NCBI GenBank assembly: GCA_913020495.1 | Contig: CAJWBJ010000001.1 | Coordinates: forward strand, 36,910 to 100,909 | Direction of reading: 5' to 3' | DNA from: an uncultured Oleiphilus sp. | GTDB taxonomy: Bacteria > Pseudomonadota > Gammaproteobacteria > Pseudomonadales > Oleiphilaceae | Length of the DNA stretch: 64,000 bases | Part shown: positions 37,727 through 46,710 of the stretch, piece by piece | How positions within the stretch are numbered: the stretch's first letter is position 1 | How the letters are laid out: each line of letters begins with the position of its first letter | Program-made: the position numbers and the translations under genes | Notes under the pieces: model-generated | Told to the model about the DNA's origin: nothing | Seen by the model: the letters and a program-made list of their open reading frames with translations, nothing else | The model's database searches: none

Positions 37727-38755
37727 TTAATCACTCGAAGACGAGGCTAAAAACTGGCCCGGTGTCTGCCCGTACCAACGTTTAAACGCTCGATAAAAGC
37801 TACTCGGCTCTGAAAACCCTAACAAATAAGCAACTTCCTTTAAAGATAGATCCGCGCTCCCAATAGATTGGTCAAGATAGGCTCGTGCAAGCTTTTTTCT
37901 CACCTGCTCTAAACAAGTCTGAAAATTTAAACCCGCCTCACTAAGTCGTCGATGAAGTGTACGACTACTAATATTAAGCGCTGCGGCAACCAATGCAGCT
38001 TTAGGCAAACCACTGGGCAACATACGAATAACTTTCTCTTCAACAAGGTCAGTGATGTTCAGCTTATCAAGCTGATCCAAATACCCACCTAGCAATTGAT
38101 CATGCAATATAGCTAACTCTTTCTGGGCTGTGGGAATCACTAACACCATTGTGCTCTGAGCATAACGCATCTGGTTTCGCGCTTGAGAAAAAAACACAGG
38201 ACATTGAAATAGCTCAGTATAAGGTTTTGTATTCGAAGGTTCTTCACGCATTAAATACACGCTTTGCGGAGAAGTACCCTGACATTGCGTTAACCAACGA
38301 GTATAAGCCACCATCACCGACATGGCAGCATCAATGGACTGTGGTACATAGGTTTCATCATTTGCCCGATAACCAAAATCGAATTCATACGAACCTGCAA
38401 CCAAGCTCATACTGATATCAAATAACTCACCGACAACACGTTGGTAACGTACAAACCGCTGACAGCCTTCCAATAAAGTTTTGCTCGACATCATGCTATA
38501 ACCCAATAAATGCAATGCATCACTGGTCACATTACCGGCAAGATTCAAAGCAAGCGCGTCATTACCTGTCGCAGTGACAGCACACTCCCAGAGTTTAGTG
38601 ATTTTATCTTGATCTACACGACCATCAACGTCTGTTAATCGTTCATAATCGATATCTGACTGTGCGCATAAATCTCGGCCATTCAAACCGATCTGTTCTA
38701 ATGAACGAACAATCAACCGGACATAACCTGCAACAGTAGTATGCTTAGTTTTTAT
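37727..38755 (-). CDS. AraC-family regulator (OruR/ArgR-like), apparent AUA start
   Basis: About 342 aa from an ATA codon at 38755; the track's TTG at 38716 removes 13 residues ('KHTTVAGYVR' region) that look like the usual start of this family. No ATG, GTG or TTG exists between the upstream in-frame stop and 38716, and GAGG sits 8 nt before the ATA. It has an N-terminal Arabinose_bd-type domain (to about 220) and a C-terminal double helix-turn-helix ('NISSRTLHRRLSEAGLNF', 'EVAYLLGFSEPSSFYRAFKRWYGQTPGQF'). It is divergent from the oxidative operon and probably its regulator. Confidence 0.85.
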   Translation of the reverse strand: MKTKHTTVAGYVRLIVRSLEQIGLNGRDLCAQSDIDYERLTDVDGRVDQDKITKLWECAVTATGNDALALNLAGNVTSDALHLLGYSMMSSKTLLEGCQRFVRYQRVVGELFDISMSLVAGSYEFDFGYRANDETYVPQSIDAAMSVMVAYTRWLTQCQGTSPQSVYLMREEPSNTKPYTELFQCPVFFSQARNQMRYAQSTMVLVIPTAQKELAILHDQLLGGYLDQLDKLNITDLVEEKVIRMLPSGLPKAALVAAALNISSRTLHRRLSEAGLNFQTCLEQVRKKLARAYLDQSIGSADLSLKEVAYLLGFSEPSSFYRAFKRWYGQTPGQFLASSSSD

Positions 38756-38921
38756 TGTTATACCCTCAGGAAAATAATATCGTGGCGAACAAGGATACTA
38801 CATTGGCCAGATCTGCCAAAGACCTTGAGAACATGATTGTTTATACTTTATAAAAAAATTACAGCCATACTAAGTGATACTAAAACACCTCATAAAAACC
38901 CATGAGAGCAACGAGTATTCG

Positions 38922-39326
38922 ATGAAACAAAATCAACCGGCCCCTTTCTTATCCGGCAAAATGATCTTACGCTTTGAAGCCATTCAAAACTGCCTGGTTC
39001 CGCGTAGTAAAGCATTTACTCACCAAGAAAGGTCTCGCTCTAAAAAGCTCATCAATCAAGTTTTACAAAATCAGGATGAAACCTCTAAAAAAAAGCTCTC
39101 GTTGTTTATCCTACTCATTGATATTGCATCGTTAGTCCTTCATGCAAAACTATTCAGGCAAATAAGCCAAACAAAGCAAACATCACTGCTAGCAAAGTTT
39201 TTCGACTCCCCTGTGTCTATTTTTCGAAAAGGTTTTTGGGGGCTGAATACACTCGCCAGACTAGGAGTATATGGCCAAAAAGAACTTCATGATGAAATTG
39301 GCTATCACCAGAGGAGAAATCCTTAA
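38922..39326 (+). CDS. Small subunit/partner of GMC oxidoreductase (unrecognised family)
   Basis: About 134 aa from the ATG at 38922; the track's GTG start is 16 codons upstream. Mostly helical and basic, no signal peptide, ending 'LGVYGQKELHDEIGYHQRRNP'. Its stop overlaps the start of the GMC gene (TAATG). Small proteins in this position (gluconate dehydrogenase subunit 3-like) commonly accompany GMC enzymes, so a subunit role is inferred from context. Confidence 0.65.
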   Translation: MKQNQPAPFLSGKMILRFEAIQNCLVPRSKAFTHQERSRSKKLINQVLQNQDETSKKKLSLFILLIDIASLVLHAKLFRQISQTKQTSLLAKFFDSPVSIFRKGFWGLNTLARLGVYGQKELHDEIGYHQRRNP

Positions 39327-40897
39327 TGTCTCATATTCAAATAGATTCAAGGCCATCCCCCCAAACAGAACAAATACTTCAATTTGATATTGTGATTGTT
39401 GGATCCGGTGCAGGTGGTGGGACTGTAGCAAAGGAGCTATCTGATTTATGTAAGCGAGGTGTCAAAATAGCCTTACTTGAACTTGGCCCTCACCATGTAG
39501 CCGCAGAGAATAACCGCGAAGAATTAGCAATGGCCCAGCGGTATTATTTTAGCGGTGGGGGATTTCAAACCACTACCCAAGACATGACACTTGCTTTCGC
39601 TAAAGGTGTTGGGGGTTCAACAAATGTTTATACTGGCGTTACTTTTAAGTTACCTGAAACGGCTGTCAAGAAGTGGAATGTACCAGGAATTTCATTGGAT
39701 GATCTCGATCCTCGCATGGAAAAATACCTGCAAGAAAATGGCGCTCACTTTGAAGATGAAGCGAATATCAATCAGAACAACCAGCGGTTTAAAGCAGGTT
39801 GTGAGAAACTGGGATGGCATGTTGATCAGTTTGCCATCAACACCCGAAATTGTGCCGGCTTGGGCACATGCAACCTTGGCTGCCCCCGCAGCGCGAAACA
39901 AGGCACTGCCGTGGTACAAATACCCAAAGCAGAACAAAATGGCGTTCAAGTTATCCCTAACTGTCGCGTTGAACGAATTGATGGCAATGATATTCTTGCT
40001 ACAATTACTCCTCAAGAGAATATTAGTGCAATTTCAACAGACCAAACACATCACTCATATCGAATTAAAGCCAAAAAAATTATTCTCTGTGCTGGTGCCG
40101 TCAATACACCCGCAATTTTAATGCGCTCTTTTGGCAAGACATTCAACCCTGTTATTGGACGTTATCTCACCTGTCACCCGGCATTAATTATGGCGGCAGA
40201 ACACCCTGACAAAGTGGATGGCACACAAGGACCGCCAAAAAATTATTACAGTGAGCAGTTTGTAAAATCTGACCGCTTCTTACTTGAATCATGCATGTAC
40301 TTTCCTTTTAGTTTTTCTCGCAATTTAGTGGGGTTTGGCACTCAAGTGGATGAGTTTATTAGCCGTTACCCTTACTTACAAATGACAATAGCCCTAGTAT
40401 TGGACGATGCACATCATGAAAATCGTATAAGTATTAATAAGCAAGGTGAAGCTCAGGTGCACTACAAACTAGATAAAAAGATACAAAGCTCATTTGTCAA
40501 AGCGATTCGCGCTAGCGCAAAACTTATGTTTACAGCAGGCGCAAACAGGCTTCATGCTCCAGGTAGCAAACAGTTCTTTATTCACCAGCACGAAGCAGAT
40601 CAACTCGAACAGCTCATCACAGAAAAATATTTCAAACTAGGACAAGCTTCTATTGCTTCTGCTCATTTAATGGGAGGGTGCAAAATGGGTGAATCACCAA
40701 AACATTCAGTGACCAATAGCTGGGGAAAGGTGCATGGACAAGCAAACCTCTATGTAGCGGATGGCAGTCTATTTCCAAGCTGTTCAGAGGTGAACCCTTA
40801 CCTGACTATTATGGCGCTTGCCGACCGAGTAGCTGAAGGTGTTAGAAATGACTTTTTATCCAAGTTTACCGATCAACGAACAGGTACATTATTATGA
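39326..40897 (+). CDS. GMC-family FAD oxidoreductase (long-chain alcohol oxidase-like)
   Basis: 523 aa. FAD-binding 'DIVIVGSGAGGGTVAKEL', 'GGSTNVYTGVTFK', a Cys-rich segment 'NCAGLGTCNLGCPRSAK' typical of the long-chain alcohol oxidase branch, 'SAHLMGGCKMG' and the C-terminal 'VADGSLFPSCSEVNPYLTIMALADR' with the active-site His/Asn region. It oxidises a primary or secondary alcohol to a carbonyl; the substrate is unknown. It is translationally coupled to both neighbours. Confidence 0.87.
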   Translation: MSHIQIDSRPSPQTEQILQFDIVIVGSGAGGGTVAKELSDLCKRGVKIALLELGPHHVAAENNREELAMAQRYYFSGGGFQTTTQDMTLAFAKGVGGSTNVYTGVTFKLPETAVKKWNVPGISLDDLDPRMEKYLQENGAHFEDEANINQNNQRFKAGCEKLGWHVDQFAINTRNCAGLGTCNLGCPRSAKQGTAVVQIPKAEQNGVQVIPNCRVERIDGNDILATITPQENISAISTDQTHHSYRIKAKKIILCAGAVNTPAILMRSFGKTFNPVIGRYLTCHPALIMAAEHPDKVDGTQGPPKNYYSEQFVKSDRFLLESCMYFPFSFSRNLVGFGTQVDEFISRYPYLQMTIALVLDDAHHENRISINKQGEAQVHYKLDKKIQSSFVKAIRASAKLMFTAGANRLHAPGSKQFFIHQHEADQLEQLITEKYFKLGQASIASAHLMGGCKMGESPKHSVTNSWGKVHGQANLYVADGSLFPSCSEVNPYLTIMALADRVAEGVRNDFLSKFTDQRTGTLL

Positions 40898-41868
40898 TCA
40901 CTCACCTTGCACACTTTGAGTTTTCACAAGAGAAATACTGGGGCATCATTGAAGGCGAAGTCATTCATTTATTAACTGAGCAATACCCAACAACGAAGGC
41001 GCTGTTGCAAAATAAAGCATCTATCCTCAATACGGTAAAAAATGACCTTAACAAGCTTAAGAAAATAAAACGGTCCGATGTAAAACTACTTAGCCCTGTT
41101 GTTGGCAATCAACGTGTCATTTGCCAAGGTGCTAATTACCGCCAGCACATGATTGAGTCAGGCATGAATCCTGATGCAAAATCCTACAATATGTTCTTTA
41201 ACAAATCATCAGCATCTATATGCTCTTCTCAAAGTGACATTATCAAGCCCAAACACGTTGATTTATTAGACTATGAAATAGAGCTTGGTCTAGTCATCGG
41301 AAAAAATATCACCCAGAAAACAGTAGTAACAGACGGTAATCTGAGTGACTACATTGCTGCCATGGTCATCACCAACGACGTCTCTGCTCGTGATGTACAA
41401 ATTCCTGAGACACAATTTTTTAAGGGAAAAAGCTATCGAACATTTTGCCCTGTTGGGCCTTATTTATGCCTGCTAGATCAAGATAGCATTCATTATTTAA
41501 AACAACTAGAACTTGAACTCAAAGTAAACGGTGAAACACGTCAGTTAGACAATACTAAAAATCTGGTATTCAAGCCGGCTGAAACACTCACAGAACTTTC
41601 AGATTTTTCAGATTTAGACATCGGTGACTTAATATTAACCGGCACACCTAGTGGCTGTGCGTTGAGGATTCCTTCACCGGCCATCGTGAAATTATTTTCT
41701 TTGTTGCCCGAACCTTTTCGCTGGAAAATGTTCAAACGAATTCAAGGTAAGCGACCGCAATATTTGCAAGCAGGTGATTATATCGAAGCAAGTATTCAAA
41801 GTAGTGATAAAGCTATCTTCCTTGGCCACCAACAGAATAAGGTCACGAATGAATCACAGCTTATTTAA
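40894..41868 (+). CDS. Fumarylacetoacetate hydrolase-family protein
   Basis: 324 aa. Catalytic-domain pattern 'VICQGANYRQHMIESG', metal ligands in 'DYEIELGLVIGKN' and 'VISNDVSARDVQ'-like 'TNDVSARDVQIPE', then 'GDLILTGTPSG'. The family hydrolyses or decarboxylates beta-diketo acids. It overlaps the GMC gene (ATGA), so the two steps probably belong to one pathway: oxidation of an alcohol, then C-C cleavage or decarboxylation. Confidence 0.87.
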   Translation: MITHLAHFEFSQEKYWGIIEGEVIHLLTEQYPTTKALLQNKASILNTVKNDLNKLKKIKRSDVKLLSPVVGNQRVICQGANYRQHMIESGMNPDAKSYNMFFNKSSASICSSQSDIIKPKHVDLLDYEIELGLVIGKNITQKTVVTDGNLSDYIAAMVITNDVSARDVQIPETQFFKGKSYRTFCPVGPYLCLLDQDSIHYLKQLELELKVNGETRQLDNTKNLVFKPAETLTELSDFSDLDIGDLILTGTPSGCALRIPSPAIVKLFSLLPEPFRWKMFKRIQGKRPQYLQAGDYIEASIQSSDKAIFLGHQQNKVTNESQLI

Positions 41869-41953
41869 TAGTTTATTTATACTTTGATAAAACTTTGTTC
41901 TTACCGCTAACTTTATAAATAATAATCAATTTTTACTTAACAGGTCACGCAGC

Positions 41954-42856
41954 ATGCCCCAAGAGAAAACAATAAAAAAGAAAGTTATCATTCCCCTTCC
42001 CAGTTATGATTTTGACCCAACTGAAGTAGCTGTGCCCTGGAAAATCTTACGAGACAATAGTTTTGACGTGCTATTTGCTACGCCAGATGGCAAAGCCGCA
42101 CAAGGTGACATAATGATGTTAACAGGTGAAGGGCTTGATCCTTGGGGTTGGATACCTTTACTCAAAAAAATTCGGTTCATCGGATTAATGCTTCGGGCAG
42201 ACAAACATGCACGGGCAGCCTATCAGGCAATGCAGCTAGATAGTAACTTTCAAAAGCCATGCATGTATTCAGAGCTGAAAGTTGAAGATTATGAGGGTTT
42301 GCTGCTACCCGGGGGGCATGCCCCTAGAATGAAGCCTTACCTTGAAGATAAAGGCTTACAAACCTTTGTGGCTGATTTTTTTGAATCAAAGAACCAAAAC
42401 AATCAACATAAACCAATCGCTGCGGTGTGTCATGGCGTGGTACTAGCTGCACGGTCAATATCAAATTCCACGGGTAAGTCCGTTTTATTTGGTAAAAAAA
42501 CCACTGCACTCACATGGAAATTGGAAAACTCCGCTTGGATGCTCACTAAATACTTCGCACGTTTTTGGGACCCTGACTACTACCGAACCTATAAGGAAAA
42601 ATCGAGTGATCCAAAAGCATTTTGGAGTGTAGAGCATGAAATTAAACGCGCTTTGAATAATGACACTGACTTTTTGGATGTCCCAAAAAGTTCACCTAGT
42701 TACGTAATCAAAACATCAGGTATAGTTAGAGATAGCCTGAATAACTCAAAAGCCGCATGGGTTGTACAAGATGGTAACTACCTTTCTGCTCGCTGGCCTG
42801 GTGACGCCCACACACTTGCAATGAAATTTGTTTCGATTTTAAATTCATCAGCTTAG
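41954..42856 (+). CDS. DJ-1/PfpI-family protein (type 1 glutamine amidotransferase-like)
   Basis: 300 aa. The core has 'LLLPGGHAPRMKPYL' and the nucleophile elbow 'AAVCHGVVLAARS' (Cys159-His160), with a Glu near 'DPTEVAVPW'. It is longer than DJ-1 and resembles Hsp31/glyoxalase III-type proteins, which detoxify reactive dicarbonyls. It lies 85 bp after the FAH gene, likely the same transcript, fitting protection from aldehydes made by the oxidase. Confidence 0.83.
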   Translation: MPQEKTIKKKVIIPLPSYDFDPTEVAVPWKILRDNSFDVLFATPDGKAAQGDIMMLTGEGLDPWGWIPLLKKIRFIGLMLRADKHARAAYQAMQLDSNFQKPCMYSELKVEDYEGLLLPGGHAPRMKPYLEDKGLQTFVADFFESKNQNNQHKPIAAVCHGVVLAARSISNSTGKSVLFGKKTTALTWKLENSAWMLTKYFARFWDPDYYRTYKEKSSDPKAFWSVEHEIKRALNNDTDFLDVPKSSPSYVIKTSGIVRDSLNNSKAAWVVQDGNYLSARWPGDAHTLAMKFVSILNSSA

Positions 42857-42894
42857 GTTCACCAGACAAAACATGCTCATTAGCCATATAACTT

Positions 42895-42925
42895 AGGCAA
42901 AATATAACAGATTATATTTTTGCCT
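42895..42925. terminator. Bidirectional terminator between DJ-1 and MATE genes
   Basis: AGGCAAAATATAA / TTATATTTTTGCCT with a 4-nt loop and a single bulge. It overlaps the last codons of the MATE gene. Confidence 0.75.
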
Positions 42926-44237
42926 TTCCCCATTTATCTTTACGCCAGTAATTAATATATACAGCCCCTTGTCCTAGGCGTGAAAACATGAAAACAGACC
43001 AAATGAGTAAGAACGATGGCTGAAAGAAAAATACCAGAACACACCCTAAAGGGAAAAAAACGAGCCATTGAAAAAACAGACTGGTTTTTAATACAATCGT
43101 TACATCGCCACTCCCTAGCAATGAGTTCATCATAATCACACTCATAACATCAATAAATATTAAAGCTCCTGTCATTTGTAAAGCCCTTAGGGCCATATCA
43201 ATCGTTTCAGTATCTGTCGTAAAGACAGTCAATATAGGCGCTGCAAAAAATGAAATCAGCGCGCCGATGATTAAAGTAGTCACCCCGCCTACTTTAGCCA
43301 CATCATAAGCCCACTGCTTTGCGGATAACATATCCTTTTCACCCAGACTTGTACCAACCAATGTGGCGGCAGCCATCCCAAAACCAAAACCAGGTAAGAT
43401 GCATAACATTAGTATGTTGATCAAGATATTCAGCGCCGCTAGTTCGGCAACACCCAATCGTCCTACCATCCAAAACAAACTGGTAACGCCCACGGCAATC
43501 ATTAACTGCTGTGCACCAGCAGGAATGGTTAACTTAAAGACTGTCGTAAGGTCAGACACTTTTAAACGAAATTTAAAAATATTCAAATGATTCAGCTTAA
43601 ACAGGCCAACTGAAATATAAATCACCGTACCAAAGACAGTTGCAATGGCACTGGCTAATGCTGCGCCATCGGTGCCCATCGCTGGAAAACCAAAATGTCC
43701 ATAAATGAATAGGTAGTTCAAAATCACATTAATAACATGGATCGCAATCAACGACATCATGTAATACTTAGGTTGGCTTATCCCGTTGAAATAGCCTCTA
43801 AAGGCATAATTCAAGCCCATGAAAACCATCGCTAATAGTCGAATTCTCCAATAAGGGACAGCAAGCTCTGCAATGCCTGCATCTGAATTCAAGTAGGAAA
43901 ATAATACTGGAACATAGGGATAAATAAGTGCTGTCAGTAATGAGCCTAAAAGAACAGCAATCACCATACCGGATGAAAGAGAGATCCCCGCTAACTCAAT
44001 TCTCCCTTCTCCTACTCGACGGGCAGCTACGGCCTGTACACCACTAGACAAGCCCAAAACCATTGATTGAGACATAAATACAGCGAAACTCCCGACACCT
44101 ACTGCAGCTAGCGCTGTTGCACCAAGCTGACCAACCATAGCGGTATCCACCAGATTAAGTAAGTTCTGGGAGACCATGCCACCAATGATAGGTAGAGAGA
44201 GTAAAAATATTTTTTTTAATTTACTGATCGTTATCAT
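42912..44237 (-). CDS. MATE-family efflux transporter
   Basis: 441 aa, 12 membrane segments. 'LSLPIIGGMVSQNLLNLVDTAMVGQLGATALAAVGVG' is the MATE N-terminal signature, repeated in the second half ('LGVAELAALNILINIL'). NorM/DinF-like; exports cationic compounds using Na+ or H+. Its ATG lies inside the end of soxD (17-bp overlap), so it is the last gene of the arsR-soxC-soxD operon. That is an unusual partner for sulfur oxidation. Confidence 0.9.
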   Translation of the reverse strand: MITISKLKKIFLLSLPIIGGMVSQNLLNLVDTAMVGQLGATALAAVGVGSFAVFMSQSMVLGLSSGVQAVAARRVGEGRIELAGISLSSGMVIAVLLGSLLTALIYPYVPVLFSYLNSDAGIAELAVPYWRIRLLAMVFMGLNYAFRGYFNGISQPKYYMMSLIAIHVINVILNYLFIYGHFGFPAMGTDGAALASAIATVFGTVIYISVGLFKLNHLNIFKFRLKVSDLTTVFKLTIPAGAQQLMIAVGVTSLFWMVGRLGVAELAALNILINILMLCILPGFGFGMAAATLVGTSLGEKDMLSAKQWAYDVAKVGGVTTLIIGALISFFAAPILTVFTTDTETIDMALRALQMTGALIFIDVMSVIMMNSLLGSGDVTIVLKTSLFFQWLVFFPLGCVLVFFFQPSFLLIWSVFMFSRLGQGAVYINYWRKDKWGKAKI

Positions 44238-44862
44238 TATTTTTTCTTATATTTTTATTTGATTCAGACTCTTCTTTCCAGGCGTCGACACTGAGTTCAT
44301 GCGCTGGCATTTTTATTTCGAGAATACTGTTCTTATCTACTATTATTTTTTCTTCAATCAAGCCATTTAAATAAAGGATATAAGCCGTTAAGGCATAGGC
44401 CTGATCATTGTTTAAACTTTTTGGTGCATAATGCGGCATTGCTCGTCGTATATAATCGAAAATTGTCGTGGCATAAGGCCATAGCTCACCGACGGAAATC
44501 AGAAGTACTGGGTACTTTTTAATTCTCAATATTCTTAGCGGATCAGAAAAACTTATCCAGCCATTGGTGCCAGCTAATCTTGCTGCTGGCCCTTCAATGC
44601 CATTTTCGCCATGACACATCTGACATTGATTGTTATATAGTTTTCTACCTTGTGCCACACTTCCTTGACCTTTGGGAAGGTGTTTTCCGTCAGGGGTAAT
44701 AGTGATCGCATATTTATTAATTTCAGACTGACTTAAAGCCTGTCCTAGATTTATTTTTAGAGCTGAAGTAGTTTCACCTGCACAAGCATTAATTGAAATA
44801 ATGCTTAAAAACAGAAAAATACTCACAACATAAAGTTGACGGATTAAGTTAGACATAAACAT
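44221..44862 (-). CDS. soxD: SoxD-like monohaem cytochrome c
   Basis: 213 aa with a signal peptide (to about residue 28). One haem site 'CQMCHG' (C80, C83, H84) and a possible axial Met in 'RRAMPHYAP'. Classical SoxD of Paracoccus is a longer dihaem protein; this is the shorter form that accepts electrons from the SoxC-type molybdoprotein. It overlaps soxC by 14 bp and the MATE gene by 17 bp. Confidence 0.85.
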   Translation of the reverse strand: MFMSNLIRQLYVVSIFLFLSIISINACAGETTSALKINLGQALSQSEINKYAITITPDGKHLPKGQGSVAQGRKLYNNQCQMCHGENGIEGPAARLAGTNGWISFSDPLRILRIKKYPVLLISVGELWPYATTIFDYIRRAMPHYAPKSLNNDQAYALTAYILYLNGLIEEKIIVDKNSILEIKMPAHELSVDAWKEESESNKNIRKNNDNDQ

Positions 44863-46150
44863 TTTTCACCTTCCCATCCCGGTCAATATGCCACGCCTGT
44901 ATAGCGTTATAATGATTAAAAGAATAGCTTGCGTACTTTTCACGCCATTTGTCACGTGTTGGCTGAACATTTCCCTGCTCGTCTGTTGCTCTACTCAGAA
45001 TAGTGCTTTCATGACCTTGCCACTGCCAAGGAATATGGAATCGTGTGAGCGATTTAGACAGCACAGGACTATCCAAATGTGCTTTGGCCCAAGTTAAGCC
45101 GCCATCCGCAGACACTTCAACATACTTAATTTTTCCATGACCAGACCATGCCAAACCTGAAATTTCATAAAAACCTTTTTTATCAGGTAACTGCTGCTTC
45201 CCTGATGGATGCGTAATCACAGACTTCACGCCCATGTGAAATGAAAATCGCTCTATCCTGCCATCTTCCAAAATATCACTATAAAGCCCAGATTCATCTT
45301 TAGTAAAAGCCGGTTTATCGGTCACTTCAAGACGATGCACCCATTTCACACTCGCATTACCCTCCCAGCCTGGCAGAAATAAACGCATGGGGTAACCTTG
45401 TTCGGGACGCAGCCGCTCTCCATTTTGATACATTGCAATAATCGCATCATCAAGTAATTTGGATAGGGGAATACTACGTGCATGTGAACCACCATCGGCC
45501 CCTTCTACGATCACCCATTTTGCGTTGGGCTTAAGGCCAGCTTCTTGAAGCAAGTACTTTAGAGGAATACCCGCCCATTCAGAGCCGGATATCTGGCCAA
45601 ATAATTCCTGACAGTTTTGATCCAAAGCATTAAAAGAAACGGCATTGGGTGCCGTATTACCTGCACATTCCAAGAAATTAATATTTGACACGATTGGGTA
45701 ACGCATCAAACTTTCAATATCAAATTTTAGTGGTTTATCAACAAGGCCATGGATCATCAGCTGATGTTTTTCAGGGGAAATGTCAGGAATACCGTTATGA
45801 CTAACACTAAAATGAAGTCCACTTGGCGTGATAATGCCTCTTTGATTTGCAATCGGTGTATGCCAAATCGAAAAAATTGAAGTTTCAGGGGTATTTTTCT
45901 CTAAATAACGCTTAATATGTTTTTCATGACCTGACGGCTGCCCATATTCACTGGCACCATACCCAGGTACCTTCATCCATTGAGGCAATTCGCTTCCAAT
46001 GTTATCTGGCATAGATCTTGGTTTTTCTAATGTAGCCTGTGATAGTGCTGCAAGCGGATAAGTACTCGATAGCGCTAAGCCACTTAATATAAATGAGCGT
46101 CGATCCAGCAAGCCCCCTGCCGCAACAGATTTAAGAGTTTTGTTCTTCAT
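44849..46150 (-). CDS. soxC: SoxC-like sulfane/sulfite dehydrogenase molybdopterin subunit
   Basis: 433 aa sulfite oxidase-family protein. Tat-type N-terminus 'LLDRRSFILSG' sends it folded to the periplasm. The molybdenum-ligating Cys162 is in 'INFLECAGN'; 'EGADGGSHARSIPLSKLLDDA' and 'FLPGWEGNASVKWVHRLEV' complete the Moco domain, and the C-terminal dimerisation domain follows (about 300-415). The paired cytochrome overlaps its 3' end. No soxXYZAB genes are seen, so it may oxidise sulfite or protein-bound sulfane as a stand-alone pair. Confidence 0.9.
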   Translation of the reverse strand: MKNKTLKSVAAGGLLDRRSFILSGLALSSTYPLAALSQATLEKPRSMPDNIGSELPQWMKVPGYGASEYGQPSGHEKHIKRYLEKNTPETSIFSIWHTPIANQRGIITPSGLHFSVSHNGIPDISPEKHQLMIHGLVDKPLKFDIESLMRYPIVSNINFLECAGNTAPNAVSFNALDQNCQELFGQISGSEWAGIPLKYLLQEAGLKPNAKWVIVEGADGGSHARSIPLSKLLDDAIIAMYQNGERLRPEQGYPMRLFLPGWEGNASVKWVHRLEVTDKPAFTKDESGLYSDILEDGRIERFSFHMGVKSVITHPSGKQQLPDKKGFYEISGLAWSGHGKIKYVEVSADGGLTWAKAHLDSPVLSKSLTRFHIPWQWQGHESTILSRATDEQGNVQPTRDKWREKYASYSFNHYNAIQAWHIDRDGKVKNVYV

Positions 46151-46222
46151 CGCTTATATATCCTCAGAAAATAAAACTAAATGCTTAAATGCACCCTTAT
46201 GCACACTTACTATTCAAAAAAC

Positions 46223-46546
46223 TCAGCAGCAGCCAAGCTTTAAACACGATCGAATCGTTTCAACAATTTGCTCAGACTTTTTCAAAGCACCTTCACCGTC
46301 AACACTATAAATGACATGACGACCTTCTTTTTTCATTTTAAGAATGCCGGCCTTTTCCATCAGAGCCAAATGGCGAGAAATAACCGAACGATCTTGAGGC
46401 ATTTTTTCAGACAAGTCTTTTACATCAGACGAGCCACTGACAATCAAGTGTTTTAATATCTCAATTCGAGCAGGCTCAGCAAGCGCTTTGACAAAGTCAT
46501 TATCAATTTGGTTTAGTGTTTTTTCAATATGGTCATCATCAGTCAT
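46223..46546 (-). CDS. ArsR-family regulator
   Basis: About 107 aa from the ATG at 46546; the track begins 6 codons upstream at a GTG. Neither start has a clear ribosome binding site. Winged helix 'LAEPARIEILKHLIVSG' and 'DRSVISRHLALMEKAGILKMKKEGRHVIYSV'. The C-terminus carries three cysteines ('RSCLKLGCC'), which could sense thiols, persulfide or metal. It is 72 bp upstream of soxC on the same strand, so it probably autoregulates the sox operon. Confidence 0.85.
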   Translation of the reverse strand: MTDDDHIEKTLNQIDNDFVKALAEPARIEILKHLIVSGSSDVKDLSEKMPQDRSVISRHLALMEKAGILKMKKEGRHVIYSVDGEGALKKSEQIVETIRSCLKLGCC

Positions 46547-46710
46547 GCGTGCATAATTGCGCACATATACATAAAAGTCAAATCCTATTTCAAATTCCCG
46601 TTAATATTAGATACAGTAGGCCGAAATCGAACCCTGTACGACTAGTATTTTTTTACTAATCAACTTTGTATAGGGCCACACTTTTGTAATAGCGAACATT
46701 GAGAATTAGC

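Noticed and set aside
39591-40121. 176-aa ORF inside the GMC oxidoreductase gene, same strand
   Set aside because: Shadow frame of a gene with complete family motifs.
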